The notes under the pieces are model-generated. The model was given only the letters and a program-made list of their open reading frames with translations. It did not search any database and was not told the DNA's origin. DNA of 62,266 bases from JANMDN01 sp031376285 (GTDB taxonomy: Bacteria > Actinomycetota > Thermoleophilia > Miltoncostaeales > Miltoncostaeaceae): the NCBI GenBank assembly GCA_031376285.1, contig JANMDN010000074.1, positions 1-62,266 of the forward strand. Reading direction: 5' to 3'. Of the stretch, positions 7,745 to 17,450 are shown piece after piece. The first letter of the stretch is position 1; each line of letters starts with the position of its first letter. A program made the translations under genes and the position numbers.

Positions 7745-10700
7745 TTGACGACCCAGCCCTCACCACGATCCTGCGCCGACGCTGCGCTCGAAGACCTCAC
7801 GCCAGGGGTGGTTGTTCGCGGGATCTTGCCCGGGGAGAGTGTGCGCATTGACAGCGTCCGTTGGAACTCGCCGAACCACCTCACTGTCCGCTTCCGCGAT
7901 GCTACTGGCAACGCTCACCACCCGGTCCTCTCCCGCGAGCAAGAGGCCGATCTCCAGATTGAACTGACGGGCAGAGCGTGGGCGTTCGATGCGCCCGGCG
8001 ATCTCTTCCGTCTCGCCTCGGAGGCCCAGCGGATCCGTCTGGCGCATCTCTTCGACCCGTTCCTCGCGGTGCACCTGAGCCTCCTTGAGCCACTACCGCA
8101 CCAGCTCCAAGCCGTCTACAGCGAGATGCTGCCGCGCCAACCGTTGCGGTTCCTCCTTGCCGACGACCCCGGCGCCGGCAAGACCATCATGGCGGGACTC
8201 TTCATTAAAGAACTCCAGCTTCGCGGCGACCTCGTCCGCTGCCTCATCGTCGCCCCGGGTGGCCTCGTCGGGCAATGGCAGGACGAACTCGCCGAGAAGT
8301 TCGGCCTGCACTTCGACATCCTCACGCGCGACCTCGTCGAGGCAAGCCGCGGTGGAGACCCCTTCGCCACCAACGACCTGCTGATCGCCCGTCTCGACCA
8401 TCTGTCAAGAAACGAGGAACTCCTCACGCGCCTTGGCGCCTCGCATTGGGATCTGGTCGTCGTCGACGAGGCCCACAGGATGAGCGCGCACTACTACGGC
8501 ACCGAGATCAAACGGACGCGCCGGTACGAACTCGGCCAGACGCTCGGCGACGTGACCCGGAATCTCCTCCTGATGACCGCCACCCCGCATTCGGGCAAGG
8601 AGGAGGATTTCCAGCTGTTCATGGCCCTCCTTGACCCGGACCGGTTTGAGGGGCGCTTCCGAGATGGCGTGCATGAGGTGGACACGAGCGATCTCATGAG
8701 GCGGATGATCAAGGAGAAGCTGCTCCGCTTCGACGGGACCCCGCTTTTTCCCGAGCGGATCGCCTACAGCGTGCCCTACCAGCTCTCACCGATGGAGCGG
8801 CATCTCTACGACCAGGTCACCGACTACGTGACCTTTCAGATGAACCGCGCTGATGATCTCAGCGCCCACGGCGATGGGCGGCGCGGCAACCGCGTCGGGT
8901 TTGCCCTTACGGTTCTTCAACGGCGGCTCGCTTCTTCCCCGGAGGCGATCTACCGATCGCTGACCCGGAGGCGCGAGCGCCTGGAGCAGGAGCTTGTCGA
9001 CGCCAGACGTTCAGGCGTGGTCCGAGAACTCGCCGGAATCGCCGTGGCCTCCCCGAGCGTCCTCGCGTTCGATGCCGATCCTGAGGATCTCGACGCCGAC
9101 GATCTGCCCTCCGACGAGGAGGAGGCCGTCCAGAACACCCTCGCCGAGTCCGCGACGGCAGCGCGGAGTGTCGCCGAGCTGGACGCGGAGATCACCGCAC
9201 TGAGGGGCTTGGAGAAGGTCGCCCGCGAGGTGCGACTGTCGGGCACCGACAAGAAGTGGCAGGAGTTCTCGTCACTACTCCAGGACCGCCCGGAGATGCG
9301 CGACGGTGCGGGTCGCCGTCGAAAGATCCTCGTCTTCACCGAACACCGCGACACGCTGAACTACCTGCGCGAGCGCCTGACGTCGCTGATCGGTCGACAG
9401 GACGCCGTCACCGTCATCCACGGCGGTATGCCCCGAGAAGACCGAAAGCGATCCCAAGAGGTCTTCACGCAGGACCCAGAGTGCATCGTCCTGCTCGCCA
9501 CCGATGCCGCCGGAGAGGGGATCAACCTCCAACGCGCCCACCTGGTCGTCAACTACGACCTCCCGTGGAACCCCACGCGCATCGAGCAGCGGTTCGGTCG
9601 GGTTCACCGCATCGGGCAGACCGAGGTCTGCCATATGTGGAACCTCGTCGCCGACGAAACACGCGAGGGTGCCGTCTACCAGCGGCTCTTCGAGAAGCTC
9701 GAAGAGCAACGAAAGGCGCTCAAAGGCCAAGTGTTTGACGTTCTCGGCCGTGCCTTCCAGGGAACGCCGCTCAGGGACCTTCTGATCCAGGCGATCCGGT
9801 ACGGGAACCAGCCGGAGGTCCGCGCGCGGTTGAACCAAGTCATCGACGCCAGCGTCGGTGAAGGGCTCCCCGAACTTATCGGCAAGCACGCGCTGGCCTC
9901 CGAGGTGATGGCTACCGCCGACATCGCGGAGCTTCGCCGGATGATGCAGGAAGCAAAAGCGCGACGGCTTCAGCCGCGCTTTGTGCGGAACTTCTTCCTG
10001 CACGCCTTCGCCCACTTCGGCGGCAAGATCGTCGAGCGCGAGACCGGACGCTTCGAGATCCGCCACGTCCCGGCCGACGTTCGCCACCACGATCGGGTCG
10101 CCGGCTCCGGCCACCCGGTGGTGGATCGCTACGAGCGTGTCACCTTCGACAAAGAACTGATCCGGCTGGACGACCGACCACCGGCCGACCTGCTGTGCCC
10201 CGGCCACCCTCTTGTCGATGCGGTCACCGACTTGACGATCGAGCGCTACGGTTCGCTGCTTCGCCAGGGGGCCGTCCTCATTGACGAGAGCGACCCCGGC
10301 ACGCAGCCGCGGCTCCTCGTTTACCTCGAACAGTCGATCCAGGACGCCAGAACCGACCGTTTCGGCCGGCCGCTGTCGGCATCGCGTCGTTTCGAGTTCG
10401 TCAGCATCACTCCGGATCGCGAGGTGGCCCTCGCAGGGCCAGCGCCGTACCTCGACGCCCGACCTGCGTCAACCGAAGAGCTTGCAAGGCTCCAACAAGT
10501 GCTGCGCGGCGACTGGCTTCAGGGCGACGTTGAGCAGTACGGCGTCGACTACGCCGTCGAACACTCCGTGCCCGATCACCTCGCAGAAGTAAGGACCCGG
10601 GTCACGAGCCGCGTCGCCACGGCACGAGCCGCTGTCCGGGACCGGCTTACGCGTGAAATCAACCACTGGGATGCACGCACCAGCGTCCTCGAACGCCAAC

Positions 10701-11296
10701 TCGCGGCCGGGAAGCAGCCGAAAATGAACCCCGACCGCGCCCGGCGCACAGCCGAGGACCTGTCCGCCCGCCTCCGTGCTCGCATGGCCGATCTCGACAG
10801 GGAGGAGGCACTCCAGCCGCAAGAACCTCGCATCGTCGGCGGTGCCCTCATCGTTCCAGCCGGGCTTCTCGACCAGCTAAACCCAGCCACAACGCCACCC
10901 ATGCACGCCCGCGACACGACGATAGTCGAACGCCGGGCCGTCGACGCAGTCCTCGCCGCCGAGCGCGCCCTCGGCAGAACGCCAATGGAGATGGCCCACA
11001 ACAATCCTGGCTACGACATCCAAACCGAAGCACCCGACGGCACCCTCTCGTTCATCGAGGTCAAGGGTCGCATCGCCGGGGCACCCGAGTTCAGTCTCAC
11101 CAACAACGAGGTGCTCTTCGCCCTCCAAAACCGCGAGAACTACACCCTCGCAATTGTCGAGGTCGCGCCCGAGGGCGGTGAGAAGGTTCGCTACCTTCGC
11201 GAACCGTTCCCGGAGAGCGCCAACACCGGCTTCGAGCTGACCCGATTCGTCCTGAGCTGGGACGCCTACTGGGCAAAGGGACACGACCCGTCATGA
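7745..11296 (+). CDS. SNF2-family helicase with C-terminal DUF3883 (defence helicase)
   Basis: An 1183-residue SF2/SNF2 protein. Walker A lies near residue 139 (DDPGAGKTIMAGL), DEAH near 239 (VVVDEAHRM), then LLLMTATPHSG. The helicase C lobe has LLATDAAGEGINLQ and the arginine-finger motif QRFGRVHRIGQ near 621. The last 100 residues (NPGYDIQTEAP then FIEVKGR) form a DUF3883 domain, a nuclease-like fold. The start is TTG at 7745 without a strong ribosome site, so the first residues are uncertain. The stop overlaps the methylase start as ATGA. Helicases of this type pair with DUF1156 methylases in defence loci related to DISARM. I recall a helicase-methylase-ATPase candidate system of this kind named Hma. 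Confidence 0.88.
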   Translation: MTTQPSPRSCADAALEDLTPGVVVRGILPGESVRIDSVRWNSPNHLTVRFRDATGNAHHPVLSREQEADLQIELTGRAWAFDAPGDLFRLASEAQRIRLAHLFDPFLAVHLSLLEPLPHQLQAVYSEMLPRQPLRFLLADDPGAGKTIMAGLFIKELQLRGDLVRCLIVAPGGLVGQWQDELAEKFGLHFDILTRDLVEASRGGDPFATNDLLIARLDHLSRNEELLTRLGASHWDLVVVDEAHRMSAHYYGTEIKRTRRYELGQTLGDVTRNLLLMTATPHSGKEEDFQLFMALLDPDRFEGRFRDGVHEVDTSDLMRRMIKEKLLRFDGTPLFPERIAYSVPYQLSPMERHLYDQVTDYVTFQMNRADDLSAHGDGRRGNRVGFALTVLQRRLASSPEAIYRSLTRRRERLEQELVDARRSGVVRELAGIAVASPSVLAFDADPEDLDADDLPSDEEEAVQNTLAESATAARSVAELDAEITALRGLEKVAREVRLSGTDKKWQEFSSLLQDRPEMRDGAGRRRKILVFTEHRDTLNYLRERLTSLIGRQDAVTVIHGGMPREDRKRSQEVFTQDPECIVLLATDAAGEGINLQRAHLVVNYDLPWNPTRIEQRFGRVHRIGQTEVCHMWNLVADETREGAVYQRLFEKLEEQRKALKGQVFDVLGRAFQGTPLRDLLIQAIRYGNQPEVRARLNQVIDASVGEGLPELIGKHALASEVMATADIAELRRMMQEAKARRLQPRFVRNFFLHAFAHFGGKIVERETGRFEIRHVPADVRHHDRVAGSGHPVVDRYERVTFDKELIRLDDRPPADLLCPGHPLVDAVTDLTIERYGSLLRQGAVLIDESDPGTQPRLLVYLEQSIQDARTDRFGRPLSASRRFEFVSITPDREVALAGPAPYLDARPASTEELARLQQVLRGDWLQGDVEQYGVDYAVEHSVPDHLAEVRTRVTSRVATARAAVRDRLTREINHWDARTSVLERQLAAGKQPKMNPDRARRTAEDLSARLRARMADLDREEALQPQEPRIVGGALIVPAGLLDQLNPATTPPMHARDTTIVERRAVDAVLAAERALGRTPMEMAHNNPGYDIQTEAPDGTLSFIEVKGRIAGAPEFSLTNNEVLFALQNRENYTLAIVEVAPEGGEKVRYLREPFPESANTGFELTRFVLSWDAYWAKGHDPS

Positions 11297-14040
11297 GCGA
11301 CACCACATATCGCAAGAAGCTCATCGAGGTCGCTCTCCCTCTTGAGGCGATCAACCGCGAGGCAGCTGCTCAGAAGCGCAAGGCGCCCAAGGGATACCCC
11401 ACTTCACTGCACCGCTGGTGGGCGCAGCGGCCGCTCGCCGCTTGCCGAGCGGTGCTGTTTGCCCAACTGGTTGACGACCCGTCGGCAAGGCCTGAGCGTT
11501 TTCCAAGCGAGGAGGAGCAGGACTGCGAACGGCAGCGCCTGTTCCGGATTATCGAGGAGCTGGTCAAATGGGAAAGCACAACGAACGAACGCGTCTTGGA
11601 GGCGGCGCAAGCTGAAGTCCGCTCATCCTTTCCAGGAGGCGCGACGCCGGCCCTCCTTGATCCTTTCTGTGGCGGTGGGAGTATTCCCCTCGAAGCCCAG
11701 CGCCTCGGGCTTCCGGTGATCGCAAGCGACCTCAATCCCGTTGCTGTCCTCATAACAAAGGCACTCACAGAGATTCCTCAACCTTTCATCGGGAATCCTC
11801 CGATCAACCCCGAAACGCGAAGTGGACGGATAGAGGGCACTTGGACGGGCACGCGGGGCCTTGCCGAAGACGTGCGGCACTACGGAAGCTGGATGCGCGA
11901 TCGCGCTGAACAAGTCCTCGGCGAGCACTACCCTCGTGTAGTGCTGCCGGACGGGGCCTCGGCGCCCGTGATCGCCTGGCTGTGGACCAGGACCGTCACC
12001 TGCCCTAACCCCGCCTGCAAAGCGGCGATGCCACTCGTGCGGTCGTTCTGGCTGGCCAAGAAGAGAGGCAAGGAGGCGTGGGTTCGGCCAGTCGTTGATA
12101 CTCGCTCCAAGGTCGTAAGCTTTAAGATCGGATTGGGGGCGGAGGGCCCGCCGGATGGCACGGTCGGGCGAACCGGAGCCCGATGCCTCGTGTGCGATGG
12201 ACCTGCTCCTCTGGACCATGTCCGTGCCGAGGGCCGCGCGGGCCGGATGGGGGCCCAACTCATGGCTATCGTCGCGGAGGGAAACGCTGGACGTATCTAC
12301 CTTCCGCCCACTCCCGATCAGTCTGCCTCTGCCGACGTAGAGCGCCCGAAAGACGTGCCTGAGACCGAGCTACCAGGCAATCCCCGAGACTTCAAGACTC
12401 CGAACTACGGGATGACGCGCCACGCCGACCTCTTTACGAATCGGCAACTTCTGACGCTCACCACCCTCTCCACCTTCGTTCAAGATGCACGCGAACGCGC
12501 CCTGGCCGACGGTGCTAGTCCCGTGTACGCCGACGCGCTAGCGACCTACCTGTCGTTCGCAGTGTCTCGCCACGCGGACTACGGAAACGCCCTTGCGACC
12601 TGGCGCGAGAAGGATGCTGCGATTCGGGCCACCTTCGCACGCCAGGCAATACCAATGGTCTGGGACTTCGCTGAGGCCAATCCTTTTGAAAAGTCCAGCG
12701 CGGGTTTCATTCAAGCGTGCCGCGTCATAGCCGATTGTATCGAGAACGTCCCCCTGGCCGAGCCCGCGAACGTGGGAAGCGCCGACGCGCGGCAACCAAT
12801 CCGTTCCGTCCCCGGAGGCCCCATCGCCGTCTGCACCGACCCGCCTTACTACGACAACATCGGCTACGCGGACCTTTCCGACTTCTTCTATGTATGGCTC
12901 CGTCGCTCGCTGGGTGGCCAATACGGCGACCTATTCTCGACGCTCCTAACTCCAAAGGCGACCGAACTGATCGCGACCCCTTACAGGCACGGCGGCGATA
13001 GGCGTGTTGCGCAGTCAGAATTCGAGAAGGGTTTCGGCGACGCCTTCGCGTGCCTCGCCCGGATACTCACCAATGACGTGCCGATGACAATCTTCTACGC
13101 CTTCAAACAGACTGAGCGTGTGGGCAACGAAAACGCCGCGACGTCAACGGGCTGGGAGACGATGCTAGAGGGACTTCTAAACTCAGGGCTCGCCATCACA
13201 GGTACTTGGCCACTCCGAACAGAAGGCGACAACCGCGCGCTCGGCGTGGGGACGAACGCCCTTGCATCATCGATTGTCCTCGTCTGCCGCCCGCGAAGGG
13301 CAGGTGCGGGGATGACTGATCGCCAAGGCTTTCTGCGCGCGCTGAAGGCTGAGCTTCCTGCCGCCCTACGCGACCTTCAGAAGGGCAGTATCGCGCCAGT
13401 CGATCTGGCTCAGGCCTCTATAGGTCCGGGCATGGCTGTGTTCTCGCGGTTTTCGAAGGTTGTCGAGTCCTCAGGGGAGGCTATGCGAGTGCGCCCGGCG
13501 CTTGAGTTAATCAATCAGGTGCTGGATGAAGTGTTGGCCGAGCACGAAGGGACTTTTGACCCGGACACGCGGTGGGCGGTGACATGGTTCGCGCAGCACG
13601 GGCTCGTGGAAGGCGACTTCGGGGAGGCGGAGACGCTTTCAAAGGCACGAAACACTTCGGTGACTGGCCTAGAGCGCGCTGGCATCGTGGCATCGCGGGC
13701 CGGGAAGATCCGACTCCTGGGCATCGACGATCTTGACGATGACTGGGATCCGGAAACGGATGATCGTTTCACCATCTGGGAGGCGACACACCACCTGATC
13801 CGGAAGTTGTCGGGCGACGGGGGTGAACCGGCAGCGGCGGCCTTATTTGCGCTCCTCGGTGGGAACGCCGCCGCCGCGCGCGACCTTGCGTACCGACTAT
13901 TCAGGATATGCGAAGAGAAGAAACTCACCCAGCTCGCGCGCGCCTACAACGCGCTGGTGACGGCCTGGCCCGATCTAGCGATACTCGCGGCTGCGGGGCC
14001 CGTCGCCGAGAGGCAGCAAGCAATGGACGTGGGGGTCTAG
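11293..14040 (+). CDS. DUF1156 adenine-specific DNA methyltransferase
   Basis: A 915-residue protein. The N-terminus (RKKLIEVALPLEAINREAA, then LHRWWAQRPLAACRAVLFAQ) is the DUF1156 signature. A zinc ribbon is built from CPNPAC near residue 237 and CLVC near 299. The methyltransferase motif IV is DPPYYDN near 516, and the SAM-binding FCGGG lies near 123, the order of beta-class amino-methylases. It probably modifies adenine on host DNA, marking self for the locus. Its ATG overlaps the SNF2 stop, and the HEPN-DUF499 gene follows after 3 bases, so the three are one operon. Confidence 0.9.
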   Translation: MSDTTYRKKLIEVALPLEAINREAAAQKRKAPKGYPTSLHRWWAQRPLAACRAVLFAQLVDDPSARPERFPSEEEQDCERQRLFRIIEELVKWESTTNERVLEAAQAEVRSSFPGGATPALLDPFCGGGSIPLEAQRLGLPVIASDLNPVAVLITKALTEIPQPFIGNPPINPETRSGRIEGTWTGTRGLAEDVRHYGSWMRDRAEQVLGEHYPRVVLPDGASAPVIAWLWTRTVTCPNPACKAAMPLVRSFWLAKKRGKEAWVRPVVDTRSKVVSFKIGLGAEGPPDGTVGRTGARCLVCDGPAPLDHVRAEGRAGRMGAQLMAIVAEGNAGRIYLPPTPDQSASADVERPKDVPETELPGNPRDFKTPNYGMTRHADLFTNRQLLTLTTLSTFVQDARERALADGASPVYADALATYLSFAVSRHADYGNALATWREKDAAIRATFARQAIPMVWDFAEANPFEKSSAGFIQACRVIADCIENVPLAEPANVGSADARQPIRSVPGGPIAVCTDPPYYDNIGYADLSDFFYVWLRRSLGGQYGDLFSTLLTPKATELIATPYRHGGDRRVAQSEFEKGFGDAFACLARILTNDVPMTIFYAFKQTERVGNENAATSTGWETMLEGLLNSGLAITGTWPLRTEGDNRALGVGTNALASSIVLVCRPRRAGAGMTDRQGFLRALKAELPAALRDLQKGSIAPVDLAQASIGPGMAVFSRFSKVVESSGEAMRVRPALELINQVLDEVLAEHEGTFDPDTRWAVTWFAQHGLVEGDFGEAETLSKARNTSVTGLERAGIVASRAGKIRLLGIDDLDDDWDPETDDRFTIWEATHHLIRKLSGDGGEPAAAALFALLGGNAAAARDLAYRLFRICEEKKLTQLARAYNALVTAWPDLAILAAAGPVAERQQAMDVGV

Positions 14041-14043
14041 GAG

Positions 14044-17000
14044 ATGCCACCGTCAAACCGAGAGCGGGTGGGTCGAGCCTTCGAGCTTCTTGCCGAGGGG
14101 CTCGGGCCGTTCGTCGAACGCGAGATGACCGAACGGTCGGGAGCCAGGGAGGCGTGGTTCGAGGGGGAGGGCAAACGCGCGCCGGGTCCCGTGTCCAAGG
14201 AGGACCCAAAGTTTCTCCTCGACGTCATGCGCGGAGCGTGGAACGATGTCTTCAGGGAGACACTCGGGCGGGCCGAGCGCAACGTCGTTCACGAACTACT
14301 AGACACGCGCAACGCGTGGGCCCACAACAATCCGTTTTCACTGGATGACGCTGACCGCGCGCTTGGCGGCGTCGAGCGTATCCTTCGCGCGGTCTCTGCG
14401 GGAGATCAAGCTGCAGAGGTTGCGCGTTCCCGAGCTGAGGTGCTCCGTCTGCGGCTGGATGATCAGCGGACCCCTCGGCAGCGGACGGCGACGCTTGCTG
14501 TCGCTGAAGGAGGTGGCCTGACTTCGTGGCGTGACGTCGTGACACCGCACCCCGATGTTGCCAGCGGCCGATATCAGCAGGCCGAGTTTGCTGCGGACCT
14601 CGCGCAAGTCCATCGTGGCGAGGGCTCTGACGAGTACACGGACCCCGTTCAGTTCTTCGCTCGCACTTACCTCACTGAGGGTCTCCAGGAGTTGCTTTCA
14701 CGGGCCCTCCAGCGTGTCTCGGGTGCAGGTGGTGTGCCCCTGGTTGACCTCCAGACGAACTTCGGTGGCGGCAAGACCCATTCGCTTCTCGCCCTCTATC
14801 ACCTCTTGTCGGGCACGCCTCTGTCGGAGTTCCCCGAAGAAGTTCAGCGCCTTGTCCGCGAGAAGGAGCTTGAGGACCTCCCATCGGTGAAGCGGGCGGT
14901 GATTGTTGGCACCGACATATCTCCGGGTGAGATCCACGTCAAGCCCGACGGGACTCAGGTCCACACCCTCTGGGGTGAGATCGCCTGGCAGCTCGGCGGC
15001 CCTGAGGCCTACAGGCTTGTCCAGCAGGCTGATGAGACCCGTACGAGTCCAGGAGAGGGCCTTACCCAGGTCTTCAAGTTGGTCGGACCCTGCCTGGTGC
15101 TCGTCGATGAGTGGGTCGCCTACGTGCGGCAGCTCTACAACCGCGACGACCTGCCGTCCGGCGGCTCGTTCGATACCCACTTCACGTTTGCCCAGACGCT
15201 CACGGAGGCAGCCAAGGCTGCGCCTGGAGCGTTGGTCGTCGTTAGCATTCCAGCGTCGTCCGAGAAGTCCGACGACGAAGGATCGGCGCTTGAGGTCGGG
15301 GGCGTCGGTGGGCGCGAAGCGCTGCGGAGGCTGCGACAGGTCATCGGCCGCACGGAGTTCTCCTGGCGACCGGCATCGGCTGAAGAGGGTTTCGAGATCG
15401 TGCGTCGTCGCCTCTTTGAACCCGTCCCGCCCGACAAGATGGTGGAGCGCGATCGCACAGCCACGGCGCTCGCTGAGATGTACGTCAAGAATCGTGCTGA
15501 CTATCCGGCTGACGCAACGGAGCCCGGATACCGCCAGCGGATCATCAGCAGCTACCCGATCCATCCGGAACTCTTCGACCGCCTCTACACTGACTGGAGC
15601 ACGCTTGAGCGCTTCCAGCGGACGCGCGGAGTCCTGCGCCTGATGGCAGCGGTCGTTCACGCGCTTTGGGAGGGGGGCGACCGATCGGCGGTCATCCTGC
15701 CGGCAAGCCTGCCGCTCGATGACCAGCGAATTGCCAATGAGCTGACCCGCTACCTCGACGACTCCCAGGCGTGGGCGCCGGTCATCGAAGCCGACATCGA
15801 CGGAGTCAACTCCTGGCCGGTTCGGATCGACCGGGACAATGCGGCCCAGTACGGACGGTATTCCGCGACCCGCCGAGCGGCCAGGGCGGTATTCCTAGCG
15901 TCGGCGCCGACGCTCTCAAGCGCGAACCGGGGCGTCGAGGTGAGCAGGGTCAAGCTCGCCTGCGTGCTTCCGGGAGAACGGGCGACGCGATTCGAGAGCG
16001 CCCTTGGGCGACTCGCCGAGCGTGCGACCTACCTCCACGCGGAGACCGGCCGCTACTGGTTCGGCATCAACCCGAATGTGAACCGGCGGGCGCAGGAGGA
16101 GGCGGAGCGACTTCTCGCCTCACGACGGGACGAGTTGCAGGCCGAGATCATCCGACGAATCCAGATGCAGAGCGGACGCGGAGAGTTCAGGGCAGTACAC
16201 CCCGCGCCGCCGACGAGCGCCGATGTGCCCGACGATCCAGTCGCCCGGCTTGTAATCCTCCCGCCGTCGAGCGCCCACACACCAGGTTCCGAGGAGTCAC
16301 CCGCCCTCGCCGCTGCCCGTGAGATCCTCGACCGCCGCGGTAGCAGCCAACGCATCTTCCGGAACATGCTCATCTTTCTGGCGGCCGACCAACGGCGACT
16401 TGAGGACCTTGAACGTGCCGTCGCCGACCACCACGCATGGAGAGAGATCAACGAACGCCGAGACGAGCTGAATCTCGACCCATCGCAGGCGCGCCAGGCC
16501 GCCGAGCGCCTAAAGGGTGCCGATCAAACAGTCGGCCTCCGACTCAACGAGACCTACAGCGTCGTGATCGCGCCCGACCAGCCCGATCCGAACGGGCCGA
16601 TCACCTGGCCAAAGCCATCGACGGCGAACGGAGACGGAACGCTCGCTGAACGGGCCAGCCGTAAGGTCGTGAACGATGAGGCCCTCCGGACGAGATACGC
16701 CCCGTCAGTCCTTCGGGCAATGGCGTTGGATGGTCCCCTTGGTCCGCTGTGGTCGGACGGGCATGTGAGCGTTGATGAGCTGTGGCAGGCGTTCGCGCAG
16801 TATGTCTACCTTCCCCGCCTCCAGGATCGGAACGTGCTGGAAGAGGCTGTAGAGGCTGGACCTGGCCTCCTCAATTGGCGCGAGGATGCCTTCGCCATCG
16901 CGGACGGAATCGACCCTGCAACCGGCCGCTATCTCGGCCTCAAGTTCGGCGAGCTGGCCGGAGTCGTGACGGGGCAGACACTGATCGTTCACCCTGACAC

Positions 17001-17340
17001 AGCAATGCACGCACAGCCGCCTGACGTCATCCAGGATGGCCCTGGGGATTCGCCAGCGGAACATGGCGACCGCGACGGACGTGGAGAGGCGCCGGATTCG
17101 CCTGGTCCACCAACGAAGTTCTATGCGTCCGTGCGGATCGATCCCGAACGTCCGATCAAGGCGCTGAACGACGCCTGGAACGAAGTCCTCCACCACATTG
17201 CGGTTGCGCCTGGCGCGACGATAGAGATCACGCTAGAAGCCAGAGCGACCACCCCCGAGGGCTTCGCGGAGAAGACGATTCGAGACGTCACGGAGAACGC
17301 CGCGCAGCTGAAGTTCGACTCACACGAGTTCGATTCCTGA
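14044..17340 (+). CDS. Swt1-type HEPN domain fused to DUF499 ATPase
   Basis: A 1098-residue protein with a clear ribosome site (TAGGAG) before ATG 14044. Residues 1-120 look like a Swt1-family HEPN domain. The HEPN ribonuclease motif R-x4-H is present as RNAWAH at residue 89. A DUF499 ATPase follows, with Walker A NFGGGKTHSLLAL near 238 and Walker B LVLVDEWVAYVRQL near 350. DUF499 ATPases are related to the PglY/BrxC ATPases of BREX. In this operon the ATPase probably senses or responds to invading DNA together with the helicase and methylase. The HEPN unit could be an RNA-cutting effector (inference). The C-terminal 90 residues are a separate, acidic-linked domain. Confidence 0.85.
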   Translation: MPPSNRERVGRAFELLAEGLGPFVEREMTERSGAREAWFEGEGKRAPGPVSKEDPKFLLDVMRGAWNDVFRETLGRAERNVVHELLDTRNAWAHNNPFSLDDADRALGGVERILRAVSAGDQAAEVARSRAEVLRLRLDDQRTPRQRTATLAVAEGGGLTSWRDVVTPHPDVASGRYQQAEFAADLAQVHRGEGSDEYTDPVQFFARTYLTEGLQELLSRALQRVSGAGGVPLVDLQTNFGGGKTHSLLALYHLLSGTPLSEFPEEVQRLVREKELEDLPSVKRAVIVGTDISPGEIHVKPDGTQVHTLWGEIAWQLGGPEAYRLVQQADETRTSPGEGLTQVFKLVGPCLVLVDEWVAYVRQLYNRDDLPSGGSFDTHFTFAQTLTEAAKAAPGALVVVSIPASSEKSDDEGSALEVGGVGGREALRRLRQVIGRTEFSWRPASAEEGFEIVRRRLFEPVPPDKMVERDRTATALAEMYVKNRADYPADATEPGYRQRIISSYPIHPELFDRLYTDWSTLERFQRTRGVLRLMAAVVHALWEGGDRSAVILPASLPLDDQRIANELTRYLDDSQAWAPVIEADIDGVNSWPVRIDRDNAAQYGRYSATRRAARAVFLASAPTLSSANRGVEVSRVKLACVLPGERATRFESALGRLAERATYLHAETGRYWFGINPNVNRRAQEEAERLLASRRDELQAEIIRRIQMQSGRGEFRAVHPAPPTSADVPDDPVARLVILPPSSAHTPGSEESPALAAAREILDRRGSSQRIFRNMLIFLAADQRRLEDLERAVADHHAWREINERRDELNLDPSQARQAAERLKGADQTVGLRLNETYSVVIAPDQPDPNGPITWPKPSTANGDGTLAERASRKVVNDEALRTRYAPSVLRAMALDGPLGPLWSDGHVSVDELWQAFAQYVYLPRLQDRNVLEEAVEAGPGLLNWREDAFAIADGIDPATGRYLGLKFGELAGVVTGQTLIVHPDTAMHAQPPDVIQDGPGDSPAEHGDRDGRGEAPDSPGPPTKFYASVRIDPERPIKALNDAWNEVLHHIAVAPGATIEITLEARATTPEGFAEKTIRDVTENAAQLKFDSHEFDS

Positions 17341-17450
17341 AGCCCGTCGCCGAAAGTTGGACGGCGGGCCGAGGGTGCGTGGCAAAGCCTCCTGGGCGCC
17401 CACTTCTACGCCCGATGAGCCTAAGACGGGCGAAGGCGACGGACTCCAGC

